Part shown: positions 24,917-32,752 of the stretch, piece after piece
Layout: every line of letters begins with the position of its first letter
How positions within the stretch are numbered: position 1 is the stretch's first letter
Assembly (NCBI RefSeq): GCF_042675965.1
Contig: NZ_JBHTKJ010000016.1
Location: 1-64,000, forward strand
Source of the DNA: Virgibacillus_R byunsanensis
GTDB lineage: Bacteria; Bacillota; Bacilli; Bacillales; Amphibacillaceae
DNA length: 64,000 nucleotides
Direction of reading: 5' to 3'
Position numbers and translations under genes: made by a program
Notes under the pieces: generated by a model
What the model was told of the DNA's origin: nothing
What the model saw: the letters and a program-made list of their open reading frames with translations, nothing else
The model's database searches: none

Positions 24917-25010
24917 TGCACTTCCCCACGCTAGTATTATCTAGTTCGGGTACAAAGGGTCAGAACATAACAGTTCTTCTCAGCCGTTGTTTCACAGCTC
25001 CCCTAGTGCA
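24917..25010 (-). ncRNA. TPP riboswitch (THI element)
   Basis: On the minus strand the conserved parts come in order: a P1 arm TGCACTAGGGG, CTGAGAAGA in the pyrimidine-binding arm, ACCCTTTGTACCCGA, CTAGATAATACTAGCG and the closing GGGGAAGTGCA. P1 pairs TGCACT with AGTGCA. TPP binding would let the following terminator form and switch off ykoFEDC. Confidence 0.95.
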
Positions 25011-25094
25011 ACATTCTTTATGCAGTTTTCCTACATCTATCTTAACGAGGATAGTAAACATTGTAAAGCATATTAAAATTTTTACTTTAAAAAA

Positions 25095-25110
25095 TGTGAC
25101 CTGCGTCACG
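25095..25110 (+). promoter_or_regulatory. FNR/CRP-like dyad upstream of the response regulator
   Basis: TGTGA-CCTGCG-TCACG fits the TGTGA-N6-TCACA site of FNR/CRP-family regulators with one change. It lies about 62 nt before the start of the response regulator gene. No -10/-35 pair could be set with certainty. Confidence 0.45.
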
Positions 25111-25171
25111 GAAATGATTGTAAGCTCTTCTTATACTGAAATTAGAAACAATGTATTTGGAGGTGGCTTCA

Positions 25172-25879
25172 TTGAAAAAAGTACTATTCATTAGTAGTAA
25201 TGAAGACCGTAAACAAGATTTATCTGCATTGTATTTGAATCCGCAACACATTTGTAAACAGGTTCAAGAAGAATATGAGGTTTTAGCCCTGTTAAGGGAA
25301 GAAATTTTTGAAATAGTTTTACTTGACCTGACGATGGTGGAAGTGAATATATCGAAGTTTTGCAGTAAAATCAAAGACGTTTCTGATATTCCTATAATGA
25401 TTGTAGCGGCATGTGAACAGCAAGACAAAATTGTTAAAGGCTTACAATCAGGTGCAGATGATTATATTATTAAGCCATTTAGTGCAGAAGAATTGTTAGT
25501 TAGAATAGAGATATTGACACACCGGAAAAAAACCGATAATCACATTGAAATAAATGGTTTACTATGGGATGAAGATCGACATGTTTGTTCTTACCATAAA
25601 AAGGCGATTAAGTTAACACCTAAAGAATTTACTATAATGGGTCACTTAATGAAGCATACGAATCAAGTATTTGCTAGAGAGCAATTAATTGACTTGATAT
25701 GGGGCTATAATTCAGTCACAGATGGTAGAACAGTAGATTCACATGTACAAAATATGAGGGTGAAGATTAGGAATTCAGGCTTTCCAATTGATGATTATGT
25801 TAAAACGGTATGGGGTGTAGGGTATAAATGGACTAATCGAACGGATATTAATAATATAAAAAGAGCTGTTCCTAGTTGA
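25172..25879 (+). CDS. OmpR/PhoB-family response regulator without adjacent kinase
   Basis: 235 residues. The receiver domain has the acceptor Asp in EIVLLDLTMVEV and the conserved Lys in YIIKPFSAEELL; the usual acidic pair near the N-terminus reads SNED. The C-terminal winged helix includes LTPKEFTIMGHLMKHTNQVF, then AREQLIDLIWG and the recognition region RTVDSHVQNMRVKIR. Start TTG 25172 (KKVLFISSN) has TTTGGAGGTGG ahead; the ATG at 25151 lies before that site. There is no histidine kinase on either side, so it is an orphan or pairs with a distant kinase. Targets are unknown. Confidence 0.9.
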   Translation: MKKVLFISSNEDRKQDLSALYLNPQHICKQVQEEYEVLALLREEIFEIVLLDLTMVEVNISKFCSKIKDVSDIPIMIVAACEQQDKIVKGLQSGADDYIIKPFSAEELLVRIEILTHRKKTDNHIEINGLLWDEDRHVCSYHKKAIKLTPKEFTIMGHLMKHTNQVFAREQLIDLIWGYNSVTDGRTVDSHVQNMRVKIRNSGFPIDDYVKTVWGVGYKWTNRTDINNIKRAVPS

Positions 25880-25890
25880 GCAGCTCTTTT
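25860..25890. terminator. terminator between response regulator and cupredoxin gene
   Basis: AAGAGCTG pairs with CAGCTCTTTT over a 12-nt loop. It serves the plus-strand gene and perhaps the convergent minus-strand gene. Confidence 0.8.
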
Positions 25891-25904
25891 CTTATCTATC
25901 GTAA

Positions 25905-26321
25905 TTATACAACAACCAATGTAGTTACCATTTCGCCATGTCCTTCTCCACACATGATGTTACAGTAGATTTTATATTCCCCTGGTTCTTCAGGTGTAAA
26001 TGTTGCTTGACCTTCGCCATCGATTTTTACATCAAATTCATCGATACTAATACCGTGGTGACCTTCTTCATTTGTAAGTGTTATGGTAACTTCCTCGCCA
26101 GATTGTACTACATATTCTTCTTGGCCTAAATCAAAGTTAGTTGCTGTGATGTTAACTTCGTTGTTAGCTTCAGCTTCTAAAGAACTGTTGTCGTCGCTTT
26201 GCTCTGTAGTATCTTTATCTGATTTTTTAGTATCTGCGTTAGCACCACTGTCATCTCCGCCACACGCTGCAAGTACTAAAATTAAACTTAAAAATAATGT
26301 TAATAATAAACTTTTTTTCAT
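25905..26321 (-). CDS. cupredoxin-domain lipoprotein with a CuA-like site
   Basis: About 138 residues. The signal peptide ends in the lipobox LAACGG, and an acidic, Asp/Ser-rich linker follows. Then comes one cupredoxin domain like the soluble part of cytochrome oxidase subunit II. Ligand pattern: His in EEGHHGISI, then CNIMCGEGHGEM, which has the CxxxCxxxHxxM spacing of a binuclear CuA centre. It lacks the two membrane helices of subunit II and no oxidase genes are near. It is therefore probably a surface-bound copper or electron-transfer protein. The second ATG (26321) has GGAGG at 8 nt. Confidence 0.85.
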   Translation of the reverse strand: MKKSLLLTLFLSLILVLAACGGDDSGANADTKKSDKDTTEQSDDNSSLEAEANNEVNITATNFDLGQEEYVVQSGEEVTITLTNEEGHHGISIDEFDVKIDGEGQATFTPEEPGEYKIYCNIMCGEGHGEMVTTLVVV

Positions 26322-26569
26322 CATTATTCCCTCCAATTAATTTCTTATTTATTACCTTTACAATAGTGATTATAGAATAAAAGTATCCATTTTTTATGGA
26401 GAAAATGAGACGAAAAAATGAACAATAATAAATTATAATTAAATACCTAAATTTACCTGTTACAAGCAATTAACAATTCATTCATCTATATTTTTTAGGG
26501 GTAAAATTCATTTATAATTGAATTAGAATAATATCGGCTAAGTTAATTTTTATCAAAGCAGGTGAAATA

Positions 26570-27748
26570 GTGAAACAGATGACAGTAATCATTACAACAA
26601 TCCTAGCTCTGAATATAATGTTCGTGCCAAAAGCCCTAAGTTCACCGGACACAAATCCGCCACTGGTAAATAGTGAAGCGGCGATCATGATAGATTCCGA
26701 TTCTGGTACAGCACTCTATGAAAAAAATGCAACTGCTCAAATGTACCCAGCTAGTTTGACTAAAATCGCTACAGCTATCTTTGCAATCGAATCTGGTAAA
26801 CTAGATTCTGTTGTCACAGTTAGTCGTAATGCTAGAGAAACAGAAGGAACGAGAGTCTATTTAGAAGAAGGGGAAAAAGTGCCCTTAAAAAAACTTATAC
26901 AAGGTCTGTTGATTAATTCCGGAAATGATGCGGGAGTAGCGATTGCAGAACATATGAGTGGAAGTGTTGAGGCGTTTTCTGCAGAAATAAATGATTATCT
27001 GGAAAACGTAGTCGGCATAGAAAATACGCATTTAGAAAATCCACATGGACTTTATGATCCTGACCATGTCACTACTGCAGAAGATTTGGCTAAACTGACC
27101 CAATATGCAATGAATAATGAAATATTTCGGGAGATTTTTGGAACAAAAGAATTGAAGTGGAACGGAGAGAAGTGGGACACGTTGCTTATTACGCATCATA
27201 AATTAATGCGGGAGATGCCCTATGAAGGAATAACAGGTGGAAAGACTGGTTTTGTTAGTCAATCAGGTTTTACATTAGCAACGACAGTAGACAGAGAAGA
27301 TCTAAGCCTGATTGTAATTACTTTGAATAGTAATATGCAAAAAGTAGCCTACAAGGACACCACTAGTTTATTAGATTTTGGATTTGAAAACTTTAAAACA
27401 GGTAGTATTTCAGAGGGAATAACATTTATGGTTGGAGACCAAGAATACAGAACTCCCGAGGAACTATTTTTTACACATACTAAAAATGAGCAGGTGAATA
27501 AAGAAATAACAGAAGATGGGGATTTAAAACTTATCGATCAAGATGGAACTGTACTAAATTCCTATCATTTAGATACAGTAAAGAAAGATAAAAGAGATGA
27601 CCCAAAAATGACCATGTCAAAGTCGCAGGATGTTCAGACAAGCTCTTTGTTCGGAGATGATTTTTCCAAACTAATCCTTGTTGTGGTGATCTTAACTATT
27701 GGAATAGTTGGTATAATTTACCGACAAGTTCGTAAATCTGAGGAATAA
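26570..27748 (+). CDS. D-alanyl-D-alanine carboxypeptidase (serine-type, DacF-like)
   Basis: 392 residues: signal peptide, then a penicillin-binding S11 domain with SxxK in YPASLTKIATA, SGN in INSGNDAGVA and KTG in GGKTGFVSQSG. A C-terminal extension ends in a membrane helix (LILVVVILTIGIVGIIYRQV). It trims the terminal D-Ala of peptidoglycan stem peptides outside the membrane. The start is GTG at 26570 behind CAGGTG. In Bacillus the DacF type acts in the spore cortex; which PBP5-type member this is cannot be said with certainty, so the symbol is left open. Confidence 0.9.
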   Translation: MKQMTVIITTILALNIMFVPKALSSPDTNPPLVNSEAAIMIDSDSGTALYEKNATAQMYPASLTKIATAIFAIESGKLDSVVTVSRNARETEGTRVYLEEGEKVPLKKLIQGLLINSGNDAGVAIAEHMSGSVEAFSAEINDYLENVVGIENTHLENPHGLYDPDHVTTAEDLAKLTQYAMNNEIFREIFGTKELKWNGEKWDTLLITHHKLMREMPYEGITGGKTGFVSQSGFTLATTVDREDLSLIVITLNSNMQKVAYKDTTSLLDFGFENFKTGSISEGITFMVGDQEYRTPEELFFTHTKNEQVNKEITEDGDLKLIDQDGTVLNSYHLDTVKKDKRDDPKMTMSKSQDVQTSSLFGDDFSKLILVVVILTIGIVGIIYRQVRKSEE

Positions 27749-27768
27749 TTTCATGAAATATTTTTAGG

Positions 27769-27788
27769 GTGCAGATAATTATCTGCAC
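27769..27788. terminator. bidirectional hairpin between DacF-like and membrane protein genes
   Basis: GTGCAGATAA joins TTATCTGCAC directly as a perfect 20-bp palindrome, with T-rich DNA on the right and TTTTT to the left. Confidence 0.7.
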
Positions 27789-27794
27789 TCTATT

Positions 27795-28310
27795 TTAATT
27801 AAGCCCTAAATACACAAGTGCAATTATGAATAGTAACCAAAAAGGATAGTTCAAAAAGGGGAATATTGATTTATTAGATTCTTTACGTATAGAGTTATCC
27901 GCTGTATATAAAACTAGAAGTAAAGTCATCGTAACTATTAACGACAATATTCTAATCATGGCATCAGGATTGGACATCGCAACCATCTCACCAAGCATGG
28001 CACCCATCATGCCTCCCATTAATCCAGAAAGCGTACCGTCAATAACTGCAAGAAGCCCAAAAGGAATGCCTGCAATAAAACCAATGGTAAACCCAATTAT
28101 GATAGAATATACAGTTGATTCAAACAGGTTACCGTGTAATACCACTCCAAGAATGGTACCAATTAGTATTCCTGTTGTCATACCTAATGCCATTGAAATG
28201 ATCATTCCATTCATTTTTGAGATCCACATTCGGTAATATGTTACAAAGAATAAAATGGAAATACTTTGTATGGCAAAAATTCCGAGGATAAAGATAAGCG
28301 TATATGACAT
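27795..28310 (-). CDS. polytopic membrane protein rich in Gly and Met
   Basis: 171 residues with about five membrane helices. Two helices are crowded with Gly and Met (MISMALGMTTGILIGTILG; SGLMGGMMGAMLGEMVAMS), a look shared with some copper or metal-related membrane proteins of Bacilli. No family name is recognised. ATG behind AGGAGATG. It lies close to the cupredoxin gene but is not adjacent to it, so a joint role in copper handling is only a suggestion. Confidence 0.7.
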   Translation of the reverse strand: MSYTLIFILGIFAIQSISILFFVTYYRMWISKMNGMIISMALGMTTGILIGTILGVVLHGNLFESTVYSIIIGFTIGFIAGIPFGLLAVIDGTLSGLMGGMMGAMLGEMVAMSNPDAMIRILSLIVTMTLLLVLYTADNSIRKESNKSIFPFLNYPFWLLFIIALVYLGLN

Positions 28311-28460
28311 AATTCATCTCCTAATATAATTTGTCCACTAATTATAGATATTCCATGAAAACAGAAGATATGATATACCCGATGGGGGTTTTACATCCCT
28401 TGAATCTGTGCTTAAAACATAAAAGAAACGGATATGGTAATAGTGGAAGGAGGTTACGAA

Positions 28461-28664
28461 ATGTCTATATTAGCTGAAAGTTATATTAGATTTGGGTTGT
28501 CCATTATTATTGCAATTGTTCTTTTAGGAATTTTGTTACGATTTAGAGCTAAAAGAAACCCGAAAAAAAGTTCACTTGATATATTAAAAGAACGACTGGA
28601 AAAAGGTGAAATCACAGAACAAGAGTATGAAGAAGCAAGGAAAAAACAAGAAATAGAACATTAA
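28461..28664 (+). CDS. small membrane protein with C-terminal SHOCT domain
   Basis: 67 residues: one membrane helix (FGLSIIIAIVLLGILLRFRA) followed by the SHOCT motif LDILKERLEKGEITEQEYEE. SHOCT tails are short helical oligomerisation or docking modules. The ATG at 28461 has GGAGG at good spacing; the longer frame from 28434 passes through that site. The function is unknown. Confidence 0.8.
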   Translation: MSILAESYIRFGLSIIIAIVLLGILLRFRAKRNPKKSSLDILKERLEKGEITEQEYEEARKKQEIEH

Positions 28665-28697
28665 ATTAATAAAATTAGAAAAACAGGTATAAAGTTG

Positions 28698-28752
28698 TTG
28701 CACATTGCGTAGTATTGGAATATACTCTTCATATAAACTATCTAGTCAGTTT
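28698..28752 (+). promoter_or_regulatory. tetR promoter and operator 1
   Basis: TTGCAC (28698-28703) and TATACT (28721-28726) are 17 nt apart. Just downstream lies the dyad AAACT-N8-AGTTT (28735-28752) with TAGTC inside, covering the expected transcription start. The same dyad recurs before the next gene. Confidence 0.8.
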
Positions 28753-28784
28753 TTATCCTACTATACAAAAAGCAGGTGTTTTAG

Positions 28785-29384
28785 ATGCCGAAAATTTCAG
28801 AAGAGGCAAAGGAAGAAAAAAGATTAGCGTTGCTCGAAGCGGCATTGGAGTGTTTCTCGACCAAAGGATATTATGCATCCTCTGTTGATGATATTGTGCA
28901 ATATTCTAACTTGAGTAAAGGGTCTGTATATAATTACTTTAAAAGCAAAGAAGAAATGTTTATTACCCTACTGCAATATCAAACTAAAACTTCTTTAGAA
29001 AACTTAACAGTAGTATTAAATGAAATTGAAAGTCCACTAGAAAAACTAAAATATTGGATCAACATGGATATTCCATATAACTTGAAGAAAAAGAAGATGA
29101 TGCGCGTACATTTGGAGTTTTGGTTATATTCAACGGATTCACCAGAAATAAAACGCGTTCTAACCGATCGGTTTGATATTGTACTAGGAAAAGTGAAGGA
29201 TATTATTGCTGAAGGCCAACAAGCAGGTGAATTCAAAAAAGATATCGATCCCGAGAAAGCAGGTGCCATGTTTTGGTCTTTACACGACGGGGTTTGGTTA
29301 CATGCACTAGTTCGATATAATGAAAAAGAGTTAGAAGCGCTAATAAAAGAGATGGAAAAAACAATGCTATCTTATTTGTTGTAA
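28785..29384 (+). CDS. TetR/AcrR-family transcriptional regulator
   Basis: 199 residues. The N-terminal helix-turn-helix matches TetR: RLALLEAALECFSTKGYYAS, then SVDDIVQYSNLSKGSVYNYF and KSKEEMF. The C-terminal helical ligand domain is typical in length. ATG with GCAGGTG upstream. It stands under its own promoter with an operator, and the same operator precedes the following GNAT gene and, in weaker form, the small gene after that. It therefore probably represses itself and its neighbours. The ligand is unknown. Confidence 0.92.
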   Translation: MPKISEEAKEEKRLALLEAALECFSTKGYYASSVDDIVQYSNLSKGSVYNYFKSKEEMFITLLQYQTKTSLENLTVVLNEIESPLEKLKYWINMDIPYNLKKKKMMRVHLEFWLYSTDSPEIKRVLTDRFDIVLGKVKDIIAEGQQAGEFKKDIDPEKAGAMFWSLHDGVWLHALVRYNEKELEALIKEMEKTMLSYLL

Positions 29385-29412
29385 ACAGGCATTATTACTT
29401 TTAAGATTTCAT

Positions 29413-29430
29413 AAACTAAACAGTCAGTTT
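29413..29430 (+). promoter_or_regulatory. TetR-type operator 2
   Basis: AAACT-AAACAGTC-AGTTT repeats operator 1 (same arms, same 8-nt spacer) in the gap between tetR and the GNAT gene. Confidence 0.75.
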
Positions 29431-29450
29431 AAAAAAAGAAGGTGAGAAAA

Positions 29451-30335
29451 TTGATTTCCATTAAGAGATTATCAGAATGTAGCTTAGATGATGCACTAGC
29501 AGCATGGAATTTGGGTTTTGAAGATTACTTTGTAGATATTTCATTTACACTAGATGTTTTCTTAGGAAGAATGGCAATGGAAGACTTATCCCCGAATTTA
29601 TCAATTGTTGCATTTGATGGGGAAAAACCAATCGGAATTGTTAAAAGTGGTATTCGTGAAATTAACGGTAATAAATTTGCCTGGAATGGCGGAACAGCAG
29701 TAGCAAAGGATTATCGTAAACGTGGTGTTGCAAAGCGATTAATGCATTACCTGCTAGCGATGTATACGGAGGAAAATGTAACTTCAGCAAGCTTAGAAGC
29801 TATAAAAGAAAATAAAATGGCGATAGCGCTGTATAAGGGTTTTGGATATGTAGAAAAGGATGAACTTGCAAATTTTTCACTAAAAGGTTCCAAACCCGTT
29901 CGGTTGTCGTATGCTCTGCATGAAGATGTTTCTATTATAGAAACACTGCCACAAAAGGTAGGGGAGATCTCATTTTATAAATCGTCCTATTCATGGCAGA
30001 CCCAATGGCAAAGTGTACAAAATGGGGAAGCAATTATTGCAATAGATAGTTCGCAAAGAGAAATAGGCTATGCCTATTTCAAGCGAATCTTTAATAAAAA
30101 GTTTCAACATACCACAACAGTACTTTACCAATGTGAAGCAGACCCTTCCCATAGTAATAGGGAAGAGGTGACTAAATTTCTCTTAACAAAAGTATTTGGA
30201 GATTTCTCAGATGATATTAATAGGATTGTAGTTAACCTACCTCGAAAAGCAGGAGCAACGACATATAAATTAATTCAGGAAATTGGATTTGAAATAACGG
30301 TTAAACAGGTTTTTATGAAGAAAGAGTGGAGTTGA
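29451..30335 (+). CDS. tandem GNAT acetyltransferase
   Basis: About 294 residues. The first GNAT domain is complete: the acetyl-CoA loop is GGTAVAKDYRKRGVAKRLMH, and the C-terminal NKMAIALYKGFGYVEKDEL is the usual domain end. The second half is a weaker GNAT-like domain ending in KLIQEIGFEITVKQVFMKKE. The start is TTG 29451 (ISIKRLSE) since AAGG lies 8 nt upstream. It is 66 nt after tetR with the shared operator in between, so it is a likely member of the TetR regulon. The substrate is unknown; small amines or antibiotics are possible. Confidence 0.85.
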   Translation: MISIKRLSECSLDDALAAWNLGFEDYFVDISFTLDVFLGRMAMEDLSPNLSIVAFDGEKPIGIVKSGIREINGNKFAWNGGTAVAKDYRKRGVAKRLMHYLLAMYTEENVTSASLEAIKENKMAIALYKGFGYVEKDELANFSLKGSKPVRLSYALHEDVSIIETLPQKVGEISFYKSSYSWQTQWQSVQNGEAIIAIDSSQREIGYAYFKRIFNKKFQHTTTVLYQCEADPSHSNREEVTKFLLTKVFGDFSDDINRIVVNLPRKAGATTYKLIQEIGFEITVKQVFMKKEWS

Positions 30336-30352
30336 TTTTTTTGTTAATAAAA

Positions 30353-30370
30353 AAACCGACTAGTCACTTT
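30353..30370 (+). promoter_or_regulatory. TetR-type operator 3 (degenerate)
   Basis: AAACC-GACTAGTC-ACTTT keeps the spacing and the TAGTC core of operators 1 and 2. The centre GACTAGTC is a perfect palindrome. It lies 23 nt before the next start codon. Confidence 0.6.
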
Positions 30371-30392
30371 AATAGAGAAGGGAGGAATTGTA

Positions 30393-30620
30393 ATGCAATT
30401 AAGCGAATATAAAAATAGTGTAAAGAGCTTCGCGGTTCATAGCTTTGTTAAAACAATTTTAACGTGTATGCACAGTGTAATTAAAGTTCAATCAAAATCA
30501 ATAAAAAGTGACCATAAAAATAATGCATCCTATTTGTCAAAACACGAAGAACAGATGATTAGAAATAAGGTTATGATGGATTACGAACAAATTCGTGCAG
30601 GTTTAATTAACAGGTATTAA
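30393..30620 (+). CDS. small hypothetical protein in the TetR-controlled cluster
   Basis: 75 residues, basic and helical, with no hydrophobic segment long enough for a membrane (SFVKTILTCMHSVIKVQS is amphipathic). An excellent GGGAGG site stands before the ATG, so it is very likely expressed. No family is recognised. The operator-like dyad just upstream and the shared direction tie it to the TetR and GNAT genes. Confidence 0.65.
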   Translation: MQLSEYKNSVKSFAVHSFVKTILTCMHSVIKVQSKSIKSDHKNNASYLSKHEEQMIRNKVMMDYEQIRAGLINRY

Positions 30621-30637
30621 TCAAAAATCAAAAAAAG

Positions 30638-30709
30638 TGTCTGCCATTCTAAGGTGTCCCCAAGTTGGATTTCATACTAAATTTTGGGGTACAACATTCC
30701 AGGCAGACA
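30638..30709. terminator. long bidirectional terminator between the TetR cluster and the trp operon
   Basis: TGTCTGCC pairs with GGCAGACA over a 56-nt arm that holds an inner GTCCCCAA/TTTGGGGTAC stem. Poly-A on the left and TTTTTTT on the right serve both converging units. Confidence 0.75.
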
Positions 30710-30731
30710 TTTTTTTATCGAACTTAGGCGA

Positions 30732-30782
30732 GAAGACTCCTTCCTCAAAACACGTCAGTGTTTAGGTGGGGAGGATGTCAAA
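30732..30782 (+). repeat. solitary IS200/IS605 right-end hairpin R3 touching the trpA stop
   Basis: CTCCTTCCTCAAAACAC pairs with GTGTTTAGGTGGGGAG, and the block ends GATGTCAA. It is close to R1 (1251-1304), sharing CCTTCCTCAAAA and TTTAGGTGGGG. No tnpB or tnpA lies next to it. The final TCA is also the trpA stop codon on the other strand. Confidence 0.6.
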
Positions 30783-31551
30783 TACTTTCTTCAATTAATT
30801 TCTTAATTTCCTCTGATTTATCATTATGAAATAAATCGACAATCTTACTTCCTACGACAACACCGTCACAATACTTTCCAAGATCATTTGCTTGTTGTGA
30901 GTTGGATACACCAAATCCAGCTAACACTGGTGTTTTAGTCATCAATTTTAAGTTTTGCAGATATTCTTTAACTTCATCTTTATGTGTAGCTCTTGCTCCT
31001 GTAGTCCCGGTTACAGATACAGCATATAAAAAACCTTCCGTACGTTCAGTTATTTTGTTCAGCCGTTCTTCAGGGCTTGTTAGCGCGGCAAGTCTAATTA
31101 AAGCGATGGAATGGTTCTGAAAATGCTCGACGATAAGTGCTTCTTCCTCTAATGGCAGGTCTGGAACAATAACGCCATCAACACCAGATTTCACACAGTC
31201 CCGAGCAAAAGCTTCGATTCCATATGTGTAGATAGGGTTAATATAGGTCATGAGAATAATTGGAATAAAACGCCTTTGGCAACTATCTTGTAACGTTTCT
31301 AATACATTTGTAAGGGTGGTGCCATTTTCTAATGCACGTTTCCCTGCTTCTTGAATAGTCGGTCCATCTGCAACGGGATCAGAAAAAGGGATACCCAGTT
31401 CGATTGCAGAAGCACCGCATTCCTCTAAAAACGTTATCCGTTCTTCTAAAATATTCAATCCACCGTCTCCGGCCATTATATAGGGAACAAATAACTTTTG
31501 CTGGTTATCCAGTTTTTCTTGAAATGTACTTGTTAGTAGGTCTCTACCCAT
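30778..31551 (-). CDS. trpA: tryptophan synthase alpha subunit
   Basis: 257 residues. It cleaves indole-3-glycerol phosphate to indole and glyceraldehyde 3-phosphate. Catalytic Glu lies in ECGASAIELGIPFSDPVADG, where the Asp also acts. The phosphate loop GFGVSNSQQA is near the C-terminus. The ATG at 31551 has AGGGAG 8 nt upstream and overlaps the trpB end by 8 nt. Last gene of the trp operon; its stop codon overlaps the R3 hairpin. Confidence 0.95.
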   Translation of the reverse strand: MGRDLLTSTFQEKLDNQQKLFVPYIMAGDGGLNILEERITFLEECGASAIELGIPFSDPVADGPTIQEAGKRALENGTTLTNVLETLQDSCQRRFIPIILMTYINPIYTYGIEAFARDCVKSGVDGVIVPDLPLEEEALIVEHFQNHSIALIRLAALTSPEERLNKITERTEGFLYAVSVTGTTGARATHKDEVKEYLQNLKLMTKTPVLAGFGVSNSQQANDLGKYCDGVVVGSKIVDLFHNDKSEEIKKLIEESI

Positions 31552-32752
31552 TTGACTCACTCCCTATTAATAGATCTTTGACTTGTTCCACATCTTTGTC
31601 ACCACGTCCAGATAAACAGATCACCAACGTTTGATTATGTTCCATACTCTTTGCTAGCTTCATAGCATATGAAACGGCATGAGCACTTTCAAGTGCAGGT
31701 ATTATTCCTTCTGTCCTGGATAGAAATTGAAATGCCTCAAGTGCTTCTTGGTCTGTAATCGATGTATATGTTACTCTTGATGTTTCATGCAGGTGGCTGT
31801 GTTCCGGCCCCACACCTGGGTAATCAAGGCCCGCAGAGACAGAAAATGCTTCTTCAATTTGTCCGTGATTATCTTGTAATAAATGGGTCATGGTACCGTG
31901 TAAGACACCTACTTTTCCACTTGTTAATGTTGCAGCATGCTGATTTGTTTCAATACCAGCACCACCTGCTTCTACCCCATATAGTTTTACAGATTCATCA
32001 TTTATAAAGGGATAAAACATTCCCATTGCATTACTACCACCACCAACACAAGCAACAACGGCATCAGGTAATGCTCCAGCTTGTTTCTGGATCTGTTCAC
32101 GTGTCTCCTCACCAATTACTGATTGGAAATCACGCACGATTTTCGGAAAAGGATGTGGTCCAACGACTGAGCCAATTATATAATGTGTATCATCCACATG
32201 ACTTACCCAATAACGAAGTGCTTCGTTTACCGCATCCTTCAATGTTCCACTACCGTGTGAAACACTCTTAACTTCAGCACCTAGTAACTCCATTCGAAAT
32301 ACATTTAGTTTTTGACGACGAATATCTTCTTCGCCCATAAAGACGACACATTCCAAGCCTAGTAAGGCACAAACAGTAGCTGTTGCAACCCCATGTTGGC
32401 CTGCACCAGTTTCAGCAACCACTTTTCGTTTCCCCATGCGTAGTGTTAATAAAGCTTGCCCAACCGTATTATTAATTTTGTGCGCCCCTGTGTGGTTAAG
32501 ATCCTCGCGTTTTAAATAAATTTGAGCACCCTCTAGTTTTTTCGAAAGGCCTTCTGCATAGTAAAGCGGTGTTTCCCGACCAACATATTGCTTTAAATAA
32601 CAGTTCAATTCATCTATGAAACTAGGATCTGCCATCGCTGTTTCATATGCTTCTTCTAATTCAAGTAAAGCAGGCATAAGCAATTCTGGAACGAATCGTC
32701 CTCCGTAAGTACCGTATCTCCCTTGTGCATCAGGCATATTATATGGTGTCAA
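31544..32752 (-). CDS. trpB: tryptophan synthase beta subunit
   Basis: About 402 residues, PLP-dependent, condensing indole with serine. The PLP lysine is in REDLNHTGAHKINNTVGQA, and the phosphate-binding loop is VGGGSNAMGMF. GAAAGG lies 9 nt before a TTG at 32752 (TPYNMPDAQGRYG). The ATG at 32761 directly touches that site and is less likely; both overlap the trpF end. It forms the alpha2-beta2 complex with TrpA. Confidence 0.95.
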   Translation of the reverse strand: MTPYNMPDAQGRYGTYGGRFVPELLMPALLELEEAYETAMADPSFIDELNCYLKQYVGRETPLYYAEGLSKKLEGAQIYLKREDLNHTGAHKINNTVGQALLTLRMGKRKVVAETGAGQHGVATATVCALLGLECVVFMGEEDIRRQKLNVFRMELLGAEVKSVSHGSGTLKDAVNEALRYWVSHVDDTHYIIGSVVGPHPFPKIVRDFQSVIGEETREQIQKQAGALPDAVVACVGGGSNAMGMFYPFINDESVKLYGVEAGGAGIETNQHAATLTSGKVGVLHGTMTHLLQDNHGQIEEAFSVSAGLDYPGVGPEHSHLHETSRVTYTSITDQEALEAFQFLSRTEGIIPALESAHAVSYAMKLAKSMEHNQTLVICLSGRGDKDVEQVKDLLIGSESNG

